From NCBI RefSeq assembly GCF_022758145.1, contig NZ_JAJVDH010000002.1, positions 434,001 to 498,000 of the forward strand: a stretch of 64,000 nt of DNA, written 5' to 3'. The notes beneath the pieces are model-generated. The model ran no database searches and was not told the DNA's origin. It saw only the letters and a program-made list of their open reading frames with translations. This document shows positions 1 to 7,978 of the stretch, piece by piece; position 1 is the stretch's first letter; every line of letters begins with the position of its first letter. Origin of the DNA: Pontibacter vulgaris. Lineage in GTDB: Bacteria > Bacteroidota > Bacteroidia > Cytophagales > Hymenobacteraceae. The position numbers were made by a program, and so were the translations under genes.

Positions 1-668
1 GGCAGTTTTACGGTATTTGTAAGCAAGCCATTAGAACCCGCTTTATTCTCAGAGCTGGTGGTTACAAACACATGCACCGAGTCTGCTTTATCGGTTAACA
101 CCTGTTTGCTTGGCCACCACTCGTAAGCAGCATAAGGCTCGCTCAGGCTCCAGGTAACCTGGTTGCCCCACTGGGGCTCGGTAGCCGAACTAAACCCATT
201 ACCGATAGCTGCATTGCCGCTGTTAGGCGCAGTGCCTTTATAATTGATGATAGCAGTAAGTTTAGCAGGAGATAATACAGGAGCAGGAATTTCTACAGTA
301 ACATCGGAACCAGTACGGTTTATACTTTGCGCCAATTGCCCGTTTATACTTATTGATTCGATGGTGAAGGCCGGGTGCAGTTCAAAAGCAAATGTATCTA
401 AACGGGCGGTTTTCAATTTTGCTTCTGTAGTTACGGAGCCCTCTATATAAGTAGTGTTCCGCTCTAGTTTCAGGTCAAGTTTATAGAACGTAACATCATA
501 TTGGTTCATGCGCTGTTGGTGGCTCGGGGCAGCTACTGCCTGGCGCTGCGTATTGTTTATCCGGCTCTCGGCACAACTGGCTATACCTGGCAATTGCTGC
601 GCTACACTAAGGTTACCTGATACCTGTAGTATAATAAGCAGTATACTCAGGAGTAATTTCTTTTGCAT
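1..668 (-). CDS. Secreted M1-family metallopeptidase, N-terminal part (cut by window edge)
   Basis: The minus-strand reading frame is open from an ATG at 668 to the window start, about 222 codons, so the stop and the catalytic half lie outside. The protein opens with a signal peptide (MQKKLLLSILLIILQ, about 25 residues). A segment near residues 50-130 follows with the beta-rich pattern of an M1 aminopeptidase N-terminal domain (NQYDVTFYKLDLKLERNTTYIEG, quoted in part; then SEPYAAYEWWPSKQ further on). The WWPSKQ stretch resembles the loop that precedes the catalytic domain in Bacteroidota M1 proteins. HExxH and GxMEN are not visible because of truncation. No close co-directional neighbour is seen; the next gene to the right diverges. 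The family call is inference from the N-terminal domain only. Confidence 0.7.
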   Translation of the reverse strand, partial: MQKKLLLSILLIILQVSGNLSVAQQLPGIASCAESRINNTQRQAVAAPSHQQRMNQYDVTFYKLDLKLERNTTYIEGSVTTEAKLKTARLDTFAFELHPAFTIESISINGQLAQSINRTGSDVTVEIPAPVLSPAKLTAIINYKGTAPNSGNAAIGNGFSSATEPQWGNQVTWSLSEPYAAYEWWPSKQVLTDKADSVHVFVTTSSENKAGSNGLLTNTVKL

Positions 669-1257
669 AATCAATTACTGTAGTTCTCCAGGTATAATAT
701 AGGTAAAAGATTTATACTTTAAGCATACTTCACTATACTTATTTATTGCCGAATTGCATGAGCTGTTTACTCTGTTCTGGTAAGTATCAAGGCTCCTATA
801 GATGGCCGCTCACTGATAAGCGCTGTTCAATTACAAGCCCGAAAATTATAGATGTAAAACCTTGTTTATAACCAGTTTTAACTGATGCCATAACAACGGA
901 TAAATGCATAAATTTTGCCATGCTTAAATAATCGTGATTTGAAGCCTTACAGCTATTCAGTATTTAGAATTTCTCCCTCGTTGCAAAGCTTTTGAGAAGC
1001 ATTTTACATGCTGAAGATAAGAAGTGTGTTGTGCTGTGCCTGTAGCATGTGTCTGTTTGTAAACTTGGGTTGTGTTGTAATATGTTGTGATTTAAGTTTT
1101 TACGGAGAATGATGAGGCCCATAATGCGACCTTTATGCATACGTGGTTTTCATGCTACATTCAACAAAGTGCTGAATCATTATTAGGATGGGCTAAGTTA
1201 TAGGTATTTTAGTTTGCTGTGGCTTAATTATGTGTAAAGTACAATTTTATAGTTTGA

Positions 1258-1305
1258 TTAATGTTAAAACATTAAATTGAATAATATTAATGTTGTTTAA
1301 ACATT
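1258..1305. promoter_or_regulatory. Candidate operator: two AATGTT/AACATT inverted repeats
   Basis: Positions 1258-1275 read TTAATGTT-AA-AACATTAA, a perfect 8-bp inverted repeat whose core is TAATGT-N4-ACATTA. A weaker copy follows at 1289-1305 (AATGTT, 5-base spacer, AACATT). The same core occurs upstream of the second susC at 10691-10706. The site is about 220 bases upstream of the predicted -7 element. That it binds a regulator is inference. Confidence 0.45.
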
Positions 1306-1461
1306 TATTGTTTGTGGCAGGGAGAATTTACAGGGTAAAGGTAAAGGAATCATGGGTTTATGAGCTTTAAACTGTGATTAAGGTCAAATATGAATATAGA
1401 TCGTTTTTATATGATTTTAATTTAAAAATATTATTTTTGGTTAAAATTTATTTCCTGTGAG

Positions 1462-1491
1462 TTTGGAATTATGATATTGTGCCTATATTTG
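1462..1491 (+). promoter_or_regulatory. Bacteroidota-type promoter for susCD pair 1
   Basis: TTTG at 1462-1465 and TATATTTG at 1484-1491 are separated by 18 bases. This matches the Bacteroidota consensus TTTG-N17-23-TAnnTTTG. Transcription would begin near 1498, leaving a leader of about 40 nt before the ATG at 1540. Confidence 0.7.
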
Positions 1492-1539
1492 GAGACAAAC
1501 TAATCTATTCACAAATCTATTAATCTTAAGAAGTCTAGT

Positions 1540-4500
1540 ATGAAGAAGAGTTTACTACTCAGTTTCATCTTTGTGCTCGCGCTTGTTGTTCAAGCATGGG
1601 CTCAAAGTAGAACAGTGACTGGAAAGGTAACTGACCAAGAAAACGGTCAGGGGCTACCAGGCGTTGCTGTTCTTGTTAAAGGTACCACAACGGGCACTGC
1701 TACAAATGCTGATGGATCTTACACTATTAATGTGCCAGCTGATGCAAACACATTGGTGTTTAGATTTATTGGTTATTTAACAAAGGAAGTGGTAATTGGA
1801 TCATCTTCTAATGTAAATGTTGCTTTAGGCCTGGATAACAAGCAGCTTTCTGAAGTTGTGGTTGTTGGTTACGGTGCGAAAACGAAGGAGGATTTATCCT
1901 CATCTGTTTCGGTTATCAGCTCAAAAGATATTGAGTCGAAACCAGTGCCTTCTGTAGATCAATTATTACAAGGTAAAGCGGCTGGTGTTCAGGTAACAGC
2001 AGCTAATGGTAAGCCTGGTGCAAATGCTTACATCAGAATCCGTGGTACAGGGTCAATAAATGCTAGCAGCCAGCCATTGCTTGTTGTGAACAATGTGCAG
2101 ATACCTGACAACATGAGAGATCAGTTCTTTAATAGCATTAACGCTAATGATATTGAAAGTATTTCTGTGTTGAAAGATGCGGCGGCGGCTTCAATTTATG
2201 GTGCAAGAGGTTCTAACGGCGTTGTAGTAATTACAACTAAAAGTGGTGCTAAATCTAAGGGTACACTTACTTATCGTTTCCAAACAGGTGTAAATGAAAA
2301 GCTGCCTGATAACTTCGAAATGATGAATTCAGCTCAGAAGTTACAGTATGAGTATGAGATGGGATATACCAACCCATACATTAATAGCTATTTTGCAGCG
2401 AACTCTACAACATTTCCAAAAGGGACAACTATAGTTAGCATTACTCCAGAGCAGCGTCAGCAAGTATGGAATGCCATCGGTGCCGTAGATCATAACTGGC
2501 AGGATGATATTCTTCAGAGTGGAAAAATTGAGCAGCATGAACTTTCTTTTGGTGGTAGCGCAGGAAGCACTACTTACTTTTTCTCGTTGCAGAAGTTCGA
2601 TCAGAAAGGTATTGTTATTGGTAATGAATTCGGTAGATATTCAAGTACTTTAAATGTTAGCACAGAGATCAAGCCTTGGTTAACTGTGGGTAACTCTTTG
2701 AATATTGGCCATACAAGCTCTAACGAAACAAGAGATAGAAACAACGTACAGAACCCGTTCAGGGCTATGTATACATACAATCCTTATGAGCCTGTATTCA
2801 ATGCGGATGGAAAATACAATGCTACTCACCAAGGTGTAAACATTATTCAGTACATGCAGACTGAGCCTGAAATGCAGAAAAACTTAACTGGCTTAAATGC
2901 ATTTAATGTTGATTTCCACCCAATTAAAGGCCTTAATGTAACGTCAAGAGTTGGTTTAACATTAAGAGATTACACAAGAGAAGCATTTTCTCAGCCAGGA
3001 GGAGCTCTTGATCCTATTGTGGGAGACCCTGCAGCACCAGGCTCAAAAACGGACAATGGTTCTAAAGAATTCTATTATAGCTGGACTAACCAGGCCAGAT
3101 ATCAGTTTAACTTAGGTACTGATCATAATATCAGTGTTATGGGGCTTCAGGAGTTCCAAAAAAGCCACTTTAGCAGCTATAGTTTACAGAAAAAGGGTTT
3201 CGCAAGTGCTGACCTGACAACTCAGGATAATGGTGCTTCTAACCTTGGTAACAACACAACATCTAAATCTATTTGGGCACTATACTCTTTAGCTAGCAGT
3301 GCAGAATATAGCTTTCAAAAGAAATATTTCCTTACAGGAAGTGTAAGACGAGATGGTTCTTCTAGATTTGGCGAAAATAATAAATATGGAACGTTCTGGT
3401 CTACCAGTGCTTCTTGGTTAATGTCGCAAGAAGGTTTTCTGCAAGGCTATGATTGGTTGTCTCTTCTAAAGTTAAGAGCATCAATTGGTACAGTAGGTAA
3501 CTTCAGCGGTATTTCTAATTACCAGTCATTAGGCACATTTGCATTTGGCAGATATAATGGTGCATTAACAAGTTTCCCTAACCAAATTGCAAACCCTGAT
3601 CTTACTTGGGAGTCAAAGCTCAAGCGCAACATTGGTGTTGATTTTGAGCTGTTCCAATCAAGAATTGCGGTTGGTGTAGATTATTATAATGAATACACTG
3701 ATGACCTTCTTTTAAGTGAGCCTGTATCCAGAACTACTGGTTTTACATCTGTGACCAGAAATATTGGTGCAATGTCTAACAAGGGTGTTGAGGCATCTGT
3801 TAGCATAGATCTTATTCGTTCTGATAAGTTGACATGGTCTGTTAATGGTAATGTTACCTTCAACAAAAACCGTGTGGAGGAATTAAATAAAGGGCAGGAA
3901 GAGATTGTTGATGGTAACACTGGTATCAACGTTTATAGACCAGGTCATGCTTATAGTACTTTTAAATTGGTACGTTGGGCTGGTGTAGATCCGGCAACTG
4001 GTGAAGCACAATTCTATACCAAGGATGGGGAAATAACTAAAACTTATTTAGCATCAGATGCAGTTGTTCTTGATGGTAAGAGTTCAAACCCTGACTATTA
4101 CGGTGGTTTTGGTACAAGTGTAGCATTCAAAGGTTTCGATTTATCTGCACAGGCTAACTATACTATTGGTGGTTATACTTATAATGGCGTGATGTCTGGG
4201 TTAGTGTCTTGGGGACCTTCTCGTGCACAGGCATTAAGTACAGCCGCATTAGATTACTGGAAGCAACCAGGTGATGTAACATTCTTGCCAAAAGCTTCTG
4301 CAACAAATACTACCAGAACAACAGATCAGTATTTACAGGATGCTTCATTCTTAAGGTTGAGAAACGTAACACTAGGTTATACTGTGCCAAAGAGCTTAAC
4401 TGAAAAAGTTAAAGTACAGAACCTAAGAGTTTATGTTCAAGGACAAAACCTCCTGACATATATTCCTAATTACTTTGGTGATCCGGAAGTAGGAACAGGT

Positions 4501-4596
4501 AGCGCAGAAAGCAATTTGTTCATTCCAGGACAATTCAGCTTGTATAGCTATCCTACAACTCGCCAATTTACCTTTGGTTTAGACCTGAGTTTTTAA
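1540..4596 (+). CDS. SusC/RagA-family TonB-dependent outer-membrane transporter (pair 1)
   Basis: This is an outer-membrane channel that imports oligomeric nutrients with its SusD partner, energised by TonB. A signal peptide spans residues 1-22 (ending AWAQ). A carboxypeptidase-regulatory-like domain spans about 24-98, then the family signature LSEVVVVGYG at 103-112. The plug follows at about 115-235 (IRIRGTGSIN; VLKDAAAASIYGARGSNGVV), then the barrel, ending in a terminal Phe as outer-membrane barrels do. The length of 1018 aa is normal. The stop lies 25 bases before susD, so the two are cotranscribed. The substrate cannot be read from the sequence. Nearby peptidase and amidase genes make a RagAB-like peptide substrate plausible. 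The second SusC in the window keeps the same spacing through residue 112, so the two are paralogues. Confidence 0.95.
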   Translation: MKKSLLLSFIFVLALVVQAWAQSRTVTGKVTDQENGQGLPGVAVLVKGTTTGTATNADGSYTINVPADANTLVFRFIGYLTKEVVIGSSSNVNVALGLDNKQLSEVVVVGYGAKTKEDLSSSVSVISSKDIESKPVPSVDQLLQGKAAGVQVTAANGKPGANAYIRIRGTGSINASSQPLLVVNNVQIPDNMRDQFFNSINANDIESISVLKDAAAASIYGARGSNGVVVITTKSGAKSKGTLTYRFQTGVNEKLPDNFEMMNSAQKLQYEYEMGYTNPYINSYFAANSTTFPKGTTIVSITPEQRQQVWNAIGAVDHNWQDDILQSGKIEQHELSFGGSAGSTTYFFSLQKFDQKGIVIGNEFGRYSSTLNVSTEIKPWLTVGNSLNIGHTSSNETRDRNNVQNPFRAMYTYNPYEPVFNADGKYNATHQGVNIIQYMQTEPEMQKNLTGLNAFNVDFHPIKGLNVTSRVGLTLRDYTREAFSQPGGALDPIVGDPAAPGSKTDNGSKEFYYSWTNQARYQFNLGTDHNISVMGLQEFQKSHFSSYSLQKKGFASADLTTQDNGASNLGNNTTSKSIWALYSLASSAEYSFQKKYFLTGSVRRDGSSRFGENNKYGTFWSTSASWLMSQEGFLQGYDWLSLLKLRASIGTVGNFSGISNYQSLGTFAFGRYNGALTSFPNQIANPDLTWESKLKRNIGVDFELFQSRIAVGVDYYNEYTDDLLLSEPVSRTTGFTSVTRNIGAMSNKGVEASVSIDLIRSDKLTWSVNGNVTFNKNRVEELNKGQEEIVDGNTGINVYRPGHAYSTFKLVRWAGVDPATGEAQFYTKDGEITKTYLASDAVVLDGKSSNPDYYGGFGTSVAFKGFDLSAQANYTIGGYTYNGVMSGLVSWGPSRAQALSTAALDYWKQPGDVTFLPKASATNTTRTTDQYLQDASFLRLRNVTLGYTVPKSLTEKVKVQNLRVYVQGQNLLTYIPNYFGDPEVGTGSAESNLFIPGQFSLYSYPTTRQFTFGLDLSF

Positions 4597-4621
4597 GTAA
4601 CAGCTTTTAATTAGATTAAAA

Positions 4622-6079
4622 ATGAAAAGAAAATATATATACATGCTTGCTATAGGACTTATGTCTTTCGCAAGTTGTGAAAGCGAGTTAGATCAAGAGC
4701 CATTCAGCGCTTTAAGTACAGGACAAGCATTCAAAACAGAAGCTGATTTTGTGAATGCTCTAAGAGGTGCTTATACTGGTTTGAGAGGTGCTACTTACTA
4801 CGGTGGCCAGGATGGAGGTTCTATGATCATCACTCCAGACATCATTTCTGATAATTTGATTATAAATTCGCAGGGAAGATTTTCTCAGCAAACTACTTAT
4901 CAATTAAATTATACAGCGAATAATACCTGGAACATCTGGAATAACGCTTATACTACTATTCTCAGAACCAATTATATACTTGAGAATATAGATAATCTTC
5001 CTGAAGGTGCAGCAAAGAACAATATAAAAGCTGAAGCCTTAGCTCTAAGAGCTTTATCTCATTTCGATCTTTTACGCACCTATGGTAAGCGTTATATTGG
5101 TGCAACTGATTCTGACTTAGGAGTTCCTTATGTTACTTCTACTGACCCTAGTCAAAAGCCAAGCAGAACTCCACTAAAGAAAGCTTATGATTTAATGGTG
5201 GCTGATTTTCTTGCTGCAGAGTCAGGTATAAATTCAGCGAACGGTGTAGGTAGATTGAATAAAGCAGCTGTTCAAGGTTTATTGGGTCGTGTATATTTAT
5301 ACATGGGGCAATGGCAAAACTCAGTAGATAAATCTACTGCTGCAATCGCAAATGTTCCTGCTGCAAATGCACTTGCTACAAGAGCTGAATTCCCTGCAAT
5401 TTGGACAGACGCTACGGAAAAAGATGTATTGTTCAAGGTGAAAATACTTGATACTGATGCTACTCCAGCTGTTACTGTAGGGGTGGGTTATCAGCAAACC
5501 GTAACTGGCAATGTAAGAGCTGAGTATAGCCCAACTTGTGAATTAGTTAAGCTTTATCAGGCAAACGATATAAGAACAACAACTTATATCGGTCAATCCA
5601 CCTATAGTGGGTTAACAGCCAAATATGTTAAAAAGCATGTTGGTAGAGCTACTGGTGCTTTAAACGTAGTTGATGTTAAAGTAATCAGGCTTTCAGAAGT
5701 ATATTTAAACAGGGCAGAAGCACTATATAATTTAGGTGCTGCAAGACATGTAGAAGCACTTGCTGATTTGAATGAAATCAGAAGCAGAAGATATGATGCT
5801 AATGTGCCACTGGTTGTTGCAGGTCAGGAATTATATGATGCTATCTTAACAGAAAGAAGGTTAGAACTTGCCTTTGAAGGTCATCGCTTCTTCGATCTTA
5901 AGCGTCTGAATTTACCAATAGAGCGTTCAGCTACTGAAGGAGATGCAGCTGACTGTAGTGGTGTAGTAGCACCTGCTACAGCAAGAAGCTTACCTGCTGG
6001 TAACTTTAGATGGGAATTGCCAATTCCTCAAGCGGAGATAGATGCTAACGAAAATATTGTACAAAATAGCGGTTACTAA
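4622..6079 (+). CDS. SusD/RagB-family nutrient-binding lipoprotein (pair 1)
   Basis: This is a surface lipoprotein that caps the SusC channel and captures substrate. The N-terminus is a lipoprotein signal with lipobox FASC at about residues 16-19, followed by the SusD N-terminal pattern (ELDQEPFSAL). TPR-like helical segments follow (KAEALALRALSHFDLLRTYG). The C-terminal RagB/SusD motif appears as ILTERRLELAFEGHRFFDLKR near residues 420-440. It ends in the typical ANENIVQNSGY (the family usually ends NPGY). The length of 485 aa is ordinary for the family. It is the last gene of its operon, with a strong hairpin terminator 24 bases downstream. Confidence 0.95.
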   Translation: MKRKYIYMLAIGLMSFASCESELDQEPFSALSTGQAFKTEADFVNALRGAYTGLRGATYYGGQDGGSMIITPDIISDNLIINSQGRFSQQTTYQLNYTANNTWNIWNNAYTTILRTNYILENIDNLPEGAAKNNIKAEALALRALSHFDLLRTYGKRYIGATDSDLGVPYVTSTDPSQKPSRTPLKKAYDLMVADFLAAESGINSANGVGRLNKAAVQGLLGRVYLYMGQWQNSVDKSTAAIANVPAANALATRAEFPAIWTDATEKDVLFKVKILDTDATPAVTVGVGYQQTVTGNVRAEYSPTCELVKLYQANDIRTTTYIGQSTYSGLTAKYVKKHVGRATGALNVVDVKVIRLSEVYLNRAEALYNLGAARHVEALADLNEIRSRRYDANVPLVVAGQELYDAILTERRLELAFEGHRFFDLKRLNLPIERSATEGDAADCSGVVAPATARSLPAGNFRWELPIPQAEIDANENIVQNSGY

Positions 6080-6102
6080 TTTTTATTAATTGCTACTAAC
6101 TT

Positions 6103-6135
6103 AAAGGGCTGCTTGTAAAGCAGCCCTTTTCTTTT
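6103..6135 (+). terminator. Rho-independent terminator after susCD pair 1
   Basis: AAAGGGCTGC at 6103-6112 pairs perfectly with GCAGCCCTTT at 6120-6129 around a 7-base loop. A T-rich tail runs to 6135. Confidence 0.9.
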
Positions 6136-6194
6136 AAATTGTGAGTGTGTTATTTGAAAGAATGTTAATTAATAATGAAAACATAGTCAACAAT

Positions 6195-7856
6195 ATGTTC
6201 AAAAAAACTAAAGTAGCTATACTTGGAGCCACTTGCTTCCTCTCCGGTGCTTTTATTACCAAAGTAGCCGATAACAAAGTAACAGTGGGTATGCTGCAGA
6301 ATGCACAACATCTACTGGGCCTGAATTTTACCAACGCACAACTCGATTCTGCCACAAGTGAAGTAGAGGAGTTGAGAGCCAGCTATGAAAGTATAAGAAA
6401 ACAGCCGCTTACAAACGATGTGGCGCCGGCTATCATGTTCAACCCGATACCGGTTGGGTTTACTTTTGAGCAGAAGAAAGAAAAGTTCGAGGTAGAACGA
6501 GCAAAAAAGACAAAGCTACCTGTAAACAGAGAAGAACTGGCGTTTTATACGGTGCCACAACTGGCAGAGCTGATAAAAACAAAACAGATATCATCTGAAG
6601 AACTTACACGCTTTTTTCTGGCGCGGCTTAAGCACTACGGGCCTACATTGGAGTGCGTAACAACTTTAACAGAAGAGCTGGCGCTGCAACAGGCACGCAA
6701 AGCAGACCAGGAAATAAAAGCCGGAAAGTATAAAGGTATGCTGCATGGTATTCCTTTTGGTGTGAAAGACTTGCTGGCAACTAAGAACTATAAAACGACC
6801 TGGGGCTCGGTTCCTTACAAAGACCAGCAAATAAACATGGATGCTACAGTAGTGCAACGCCTCGAACAAGCAGGGGCTGTGTTGGTAGCAAAACTAACTT
6901 TGGGTGAGTTAGCGATGGGCGATGTATGGTATGGTGGCAAAACAAGATCTCCATGGGATATCAGTAAAGGCTCCAGTGGTTCGTCAGCAGGATCGGCTTC
7001 AGCAGTAGCGGCAGGTTTGTTGCCTTTTGCTATTGGTACAGAAACGTTGGGTTCTATAGTTTCACCGTCTACTGCTTGCGGAACAACTGGGCTTAGGCCA
7101 ACGTTTGGCCGTGTCAGCCGCCATGGGGCAATGGCCCTAAGCTGGTCGATGGATAAAATTGGGCCAATAGCGAGAACTGCTGAAGATTGCGCCATAGTGT
7201 TTAATGCCATTTATGGCCCTGATGGTAAAGACCTGTCTGTGCAGGATGCCCCTTTTAACTTTAATAAAAGTATAGATGTTAAAACGCTACGTGTAGGATA
7301 TCTGAAAAAAGACTTTGAGCGTGAGTATGGTTTTAAAGCAAACGATCAGGCTACGCTGGAGGCTTTACGAAAAGCAGGTATAGAATTAGTGCCGATGGAA
7401 TTACCTGATATGCCGGCCCGTGACCTGACATTTACTATTTCTGCAGAAGGAGCTGCTGCCTTTGATGAGCTGACCCGCAATGGCCGCGATCAGTTAATGG
7501 TTAAGCAGGATAAAAATGCATGGCCAAATACCTTTCGCGCGGGTCGTTTCATAACGGCGGTAGAATATATACAGGCGCAGCGTGTACGCACGCTCATGAT
7601 TCAGCAGATGCATGAAAAGTTTAAAGATGTAGATGTATATATCAGCCCTTCTTTTGCGAGCAATAACCTGGTGCTTACCAACCTGACTGGCCATCCTTGT
7701 GTAGTTCTTCCGAATGGTTTCCAGAAAAACGGTATGCCAACAACTATAACATTTATGGGTAAACTATACGGTGAGGCAAAGCTTCTGGCCTTCGCAAAAT
7801 TCTACCAAAGCCTGACAGATTTTGATGAGCAGCATCCCAAATTGGCTGCAAAGTGA
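6195..7856 (+). CDS. Amidase-signature family hydrolase
   Basis: This is a hydrolase of the amidase-signature family, which cleaves carboxamides or C-terminally amidated peptides with a Ser-cisSer-Lys triad. Using the ATG at 6195 (553 aa), the triad is Lys191 (GVKDLL), cis-Ser263 (SGSSAGSA) and nucleophile Ser287 (TLGSIVSP). The 24-residue gap between the two serines matches known members. The N-terminus carries one hydrophobic stretch (VAILGATCFLSGAF), suggesting export or membrane anchoring. A GTG at 6141 is in frame but sits only six bases past the upstream terminator, so I prefer 6195. It is a single-gene unit with its own terminator. The substrate is unknown. Its position between two susCD pairs and beside an S9 peptidase suggests peptide or amide catabolism. 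Confidence 0.88.
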   Translation: MFKKTKVAILGATCFLSGAFITKVADNKVTVGMLQNAQHLLGLNFTNAQLDSATSEVEELRASYESIRKQPLTNDVAPAIMFNPIPVGFTFEQKKEKFEVERAKKTKLPVNREELAFYTVPQLAELIKTKQISSEELTRFFLARLKHYGPTLECVTTLTEELALQQARKADQEIKAGKYKGMLHGIPFGVKDLLATKNYKTTWGSVPYKDQQINMDATVVQRLEQAGAVLVAKLTLGELAMGDVWYGGKTRSPWDISKGSSGSSAGSASAVAAGLLPFAIGTETLGSIVSPSTACGTTGLRPTFGRVSRHGAMALSWSMDKIGPIARTAEDCAIVFNAIYGPDGKDLSVQDAPFNFNKSIDVKTLRVGYLKKDFEREYGFKANDQATLEALRKAGIELVPMELPDMPARDLTFTISAEGAAAFDELTRNGRDQLMVKQDKNAWPNTFRAGRFITAVEYIQAQRVRTLMIQQMHEKFKDVDVYISPSFASNNLVLTNLTGHPCVVLPNGFQKNGMPTTITFMGKLYGEAKLLAFAKFYQSLTDFDEQHPKLAAK

Positions 7857-7881
7857 TTTAAGTATTCTCTGTAAAACAAGT

Positions 7882-7930
7882 ATAAGTCTGAGGTTGCAGT
7901 CAGTAGTTTGGCAACCTTAGACTTATTTCT
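7882..7930 (+). terminator. Terminator after the amidase gene
   Basis: Sixteen-base arms at 7882-7897 and 7911-7926 pair with one G.U wobble around a 13-base loop. T-rich sequence (TTTCTTTTATTT) follows. The arms contain an AAGTCT-type stretch and GGTTGC/GCAACC. Confidence 0.8.
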
Positions 7931-7978
7931 TTTATTTGGGTAGCTAACTATAATAAACTACCTGTAACCAAAACAAAC

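Larger units (their letters stand above)
669..1539. other. Long AT-rich divergent intergenic region
   Basis: About 870 bases separate the divergent M1 peptidase and susC genes. I find no convincing gene. It holds the susC promoter near 1462-1491 and paired AATGTT/AACATT inverted repeats at 1258-1305. Several AAGTATA-type heptamers lie near 690-745, close to the peptidase start. The remainder shows no structure I can name. Confidence 0.6.

Noticed and set aside
244..702. Plus-strand frames of 60-70 codons near the window start
   Set aside because: They lie antisense to the open minus-strand M1 peptidase frame and show no protein-like pattern.
6141..6194. Longer start for the amidase at a GTG
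   Set aside because: It begins six bases after a strong terminator and adds residues unlike a signal peptide; the ATG at 6195 fits better.
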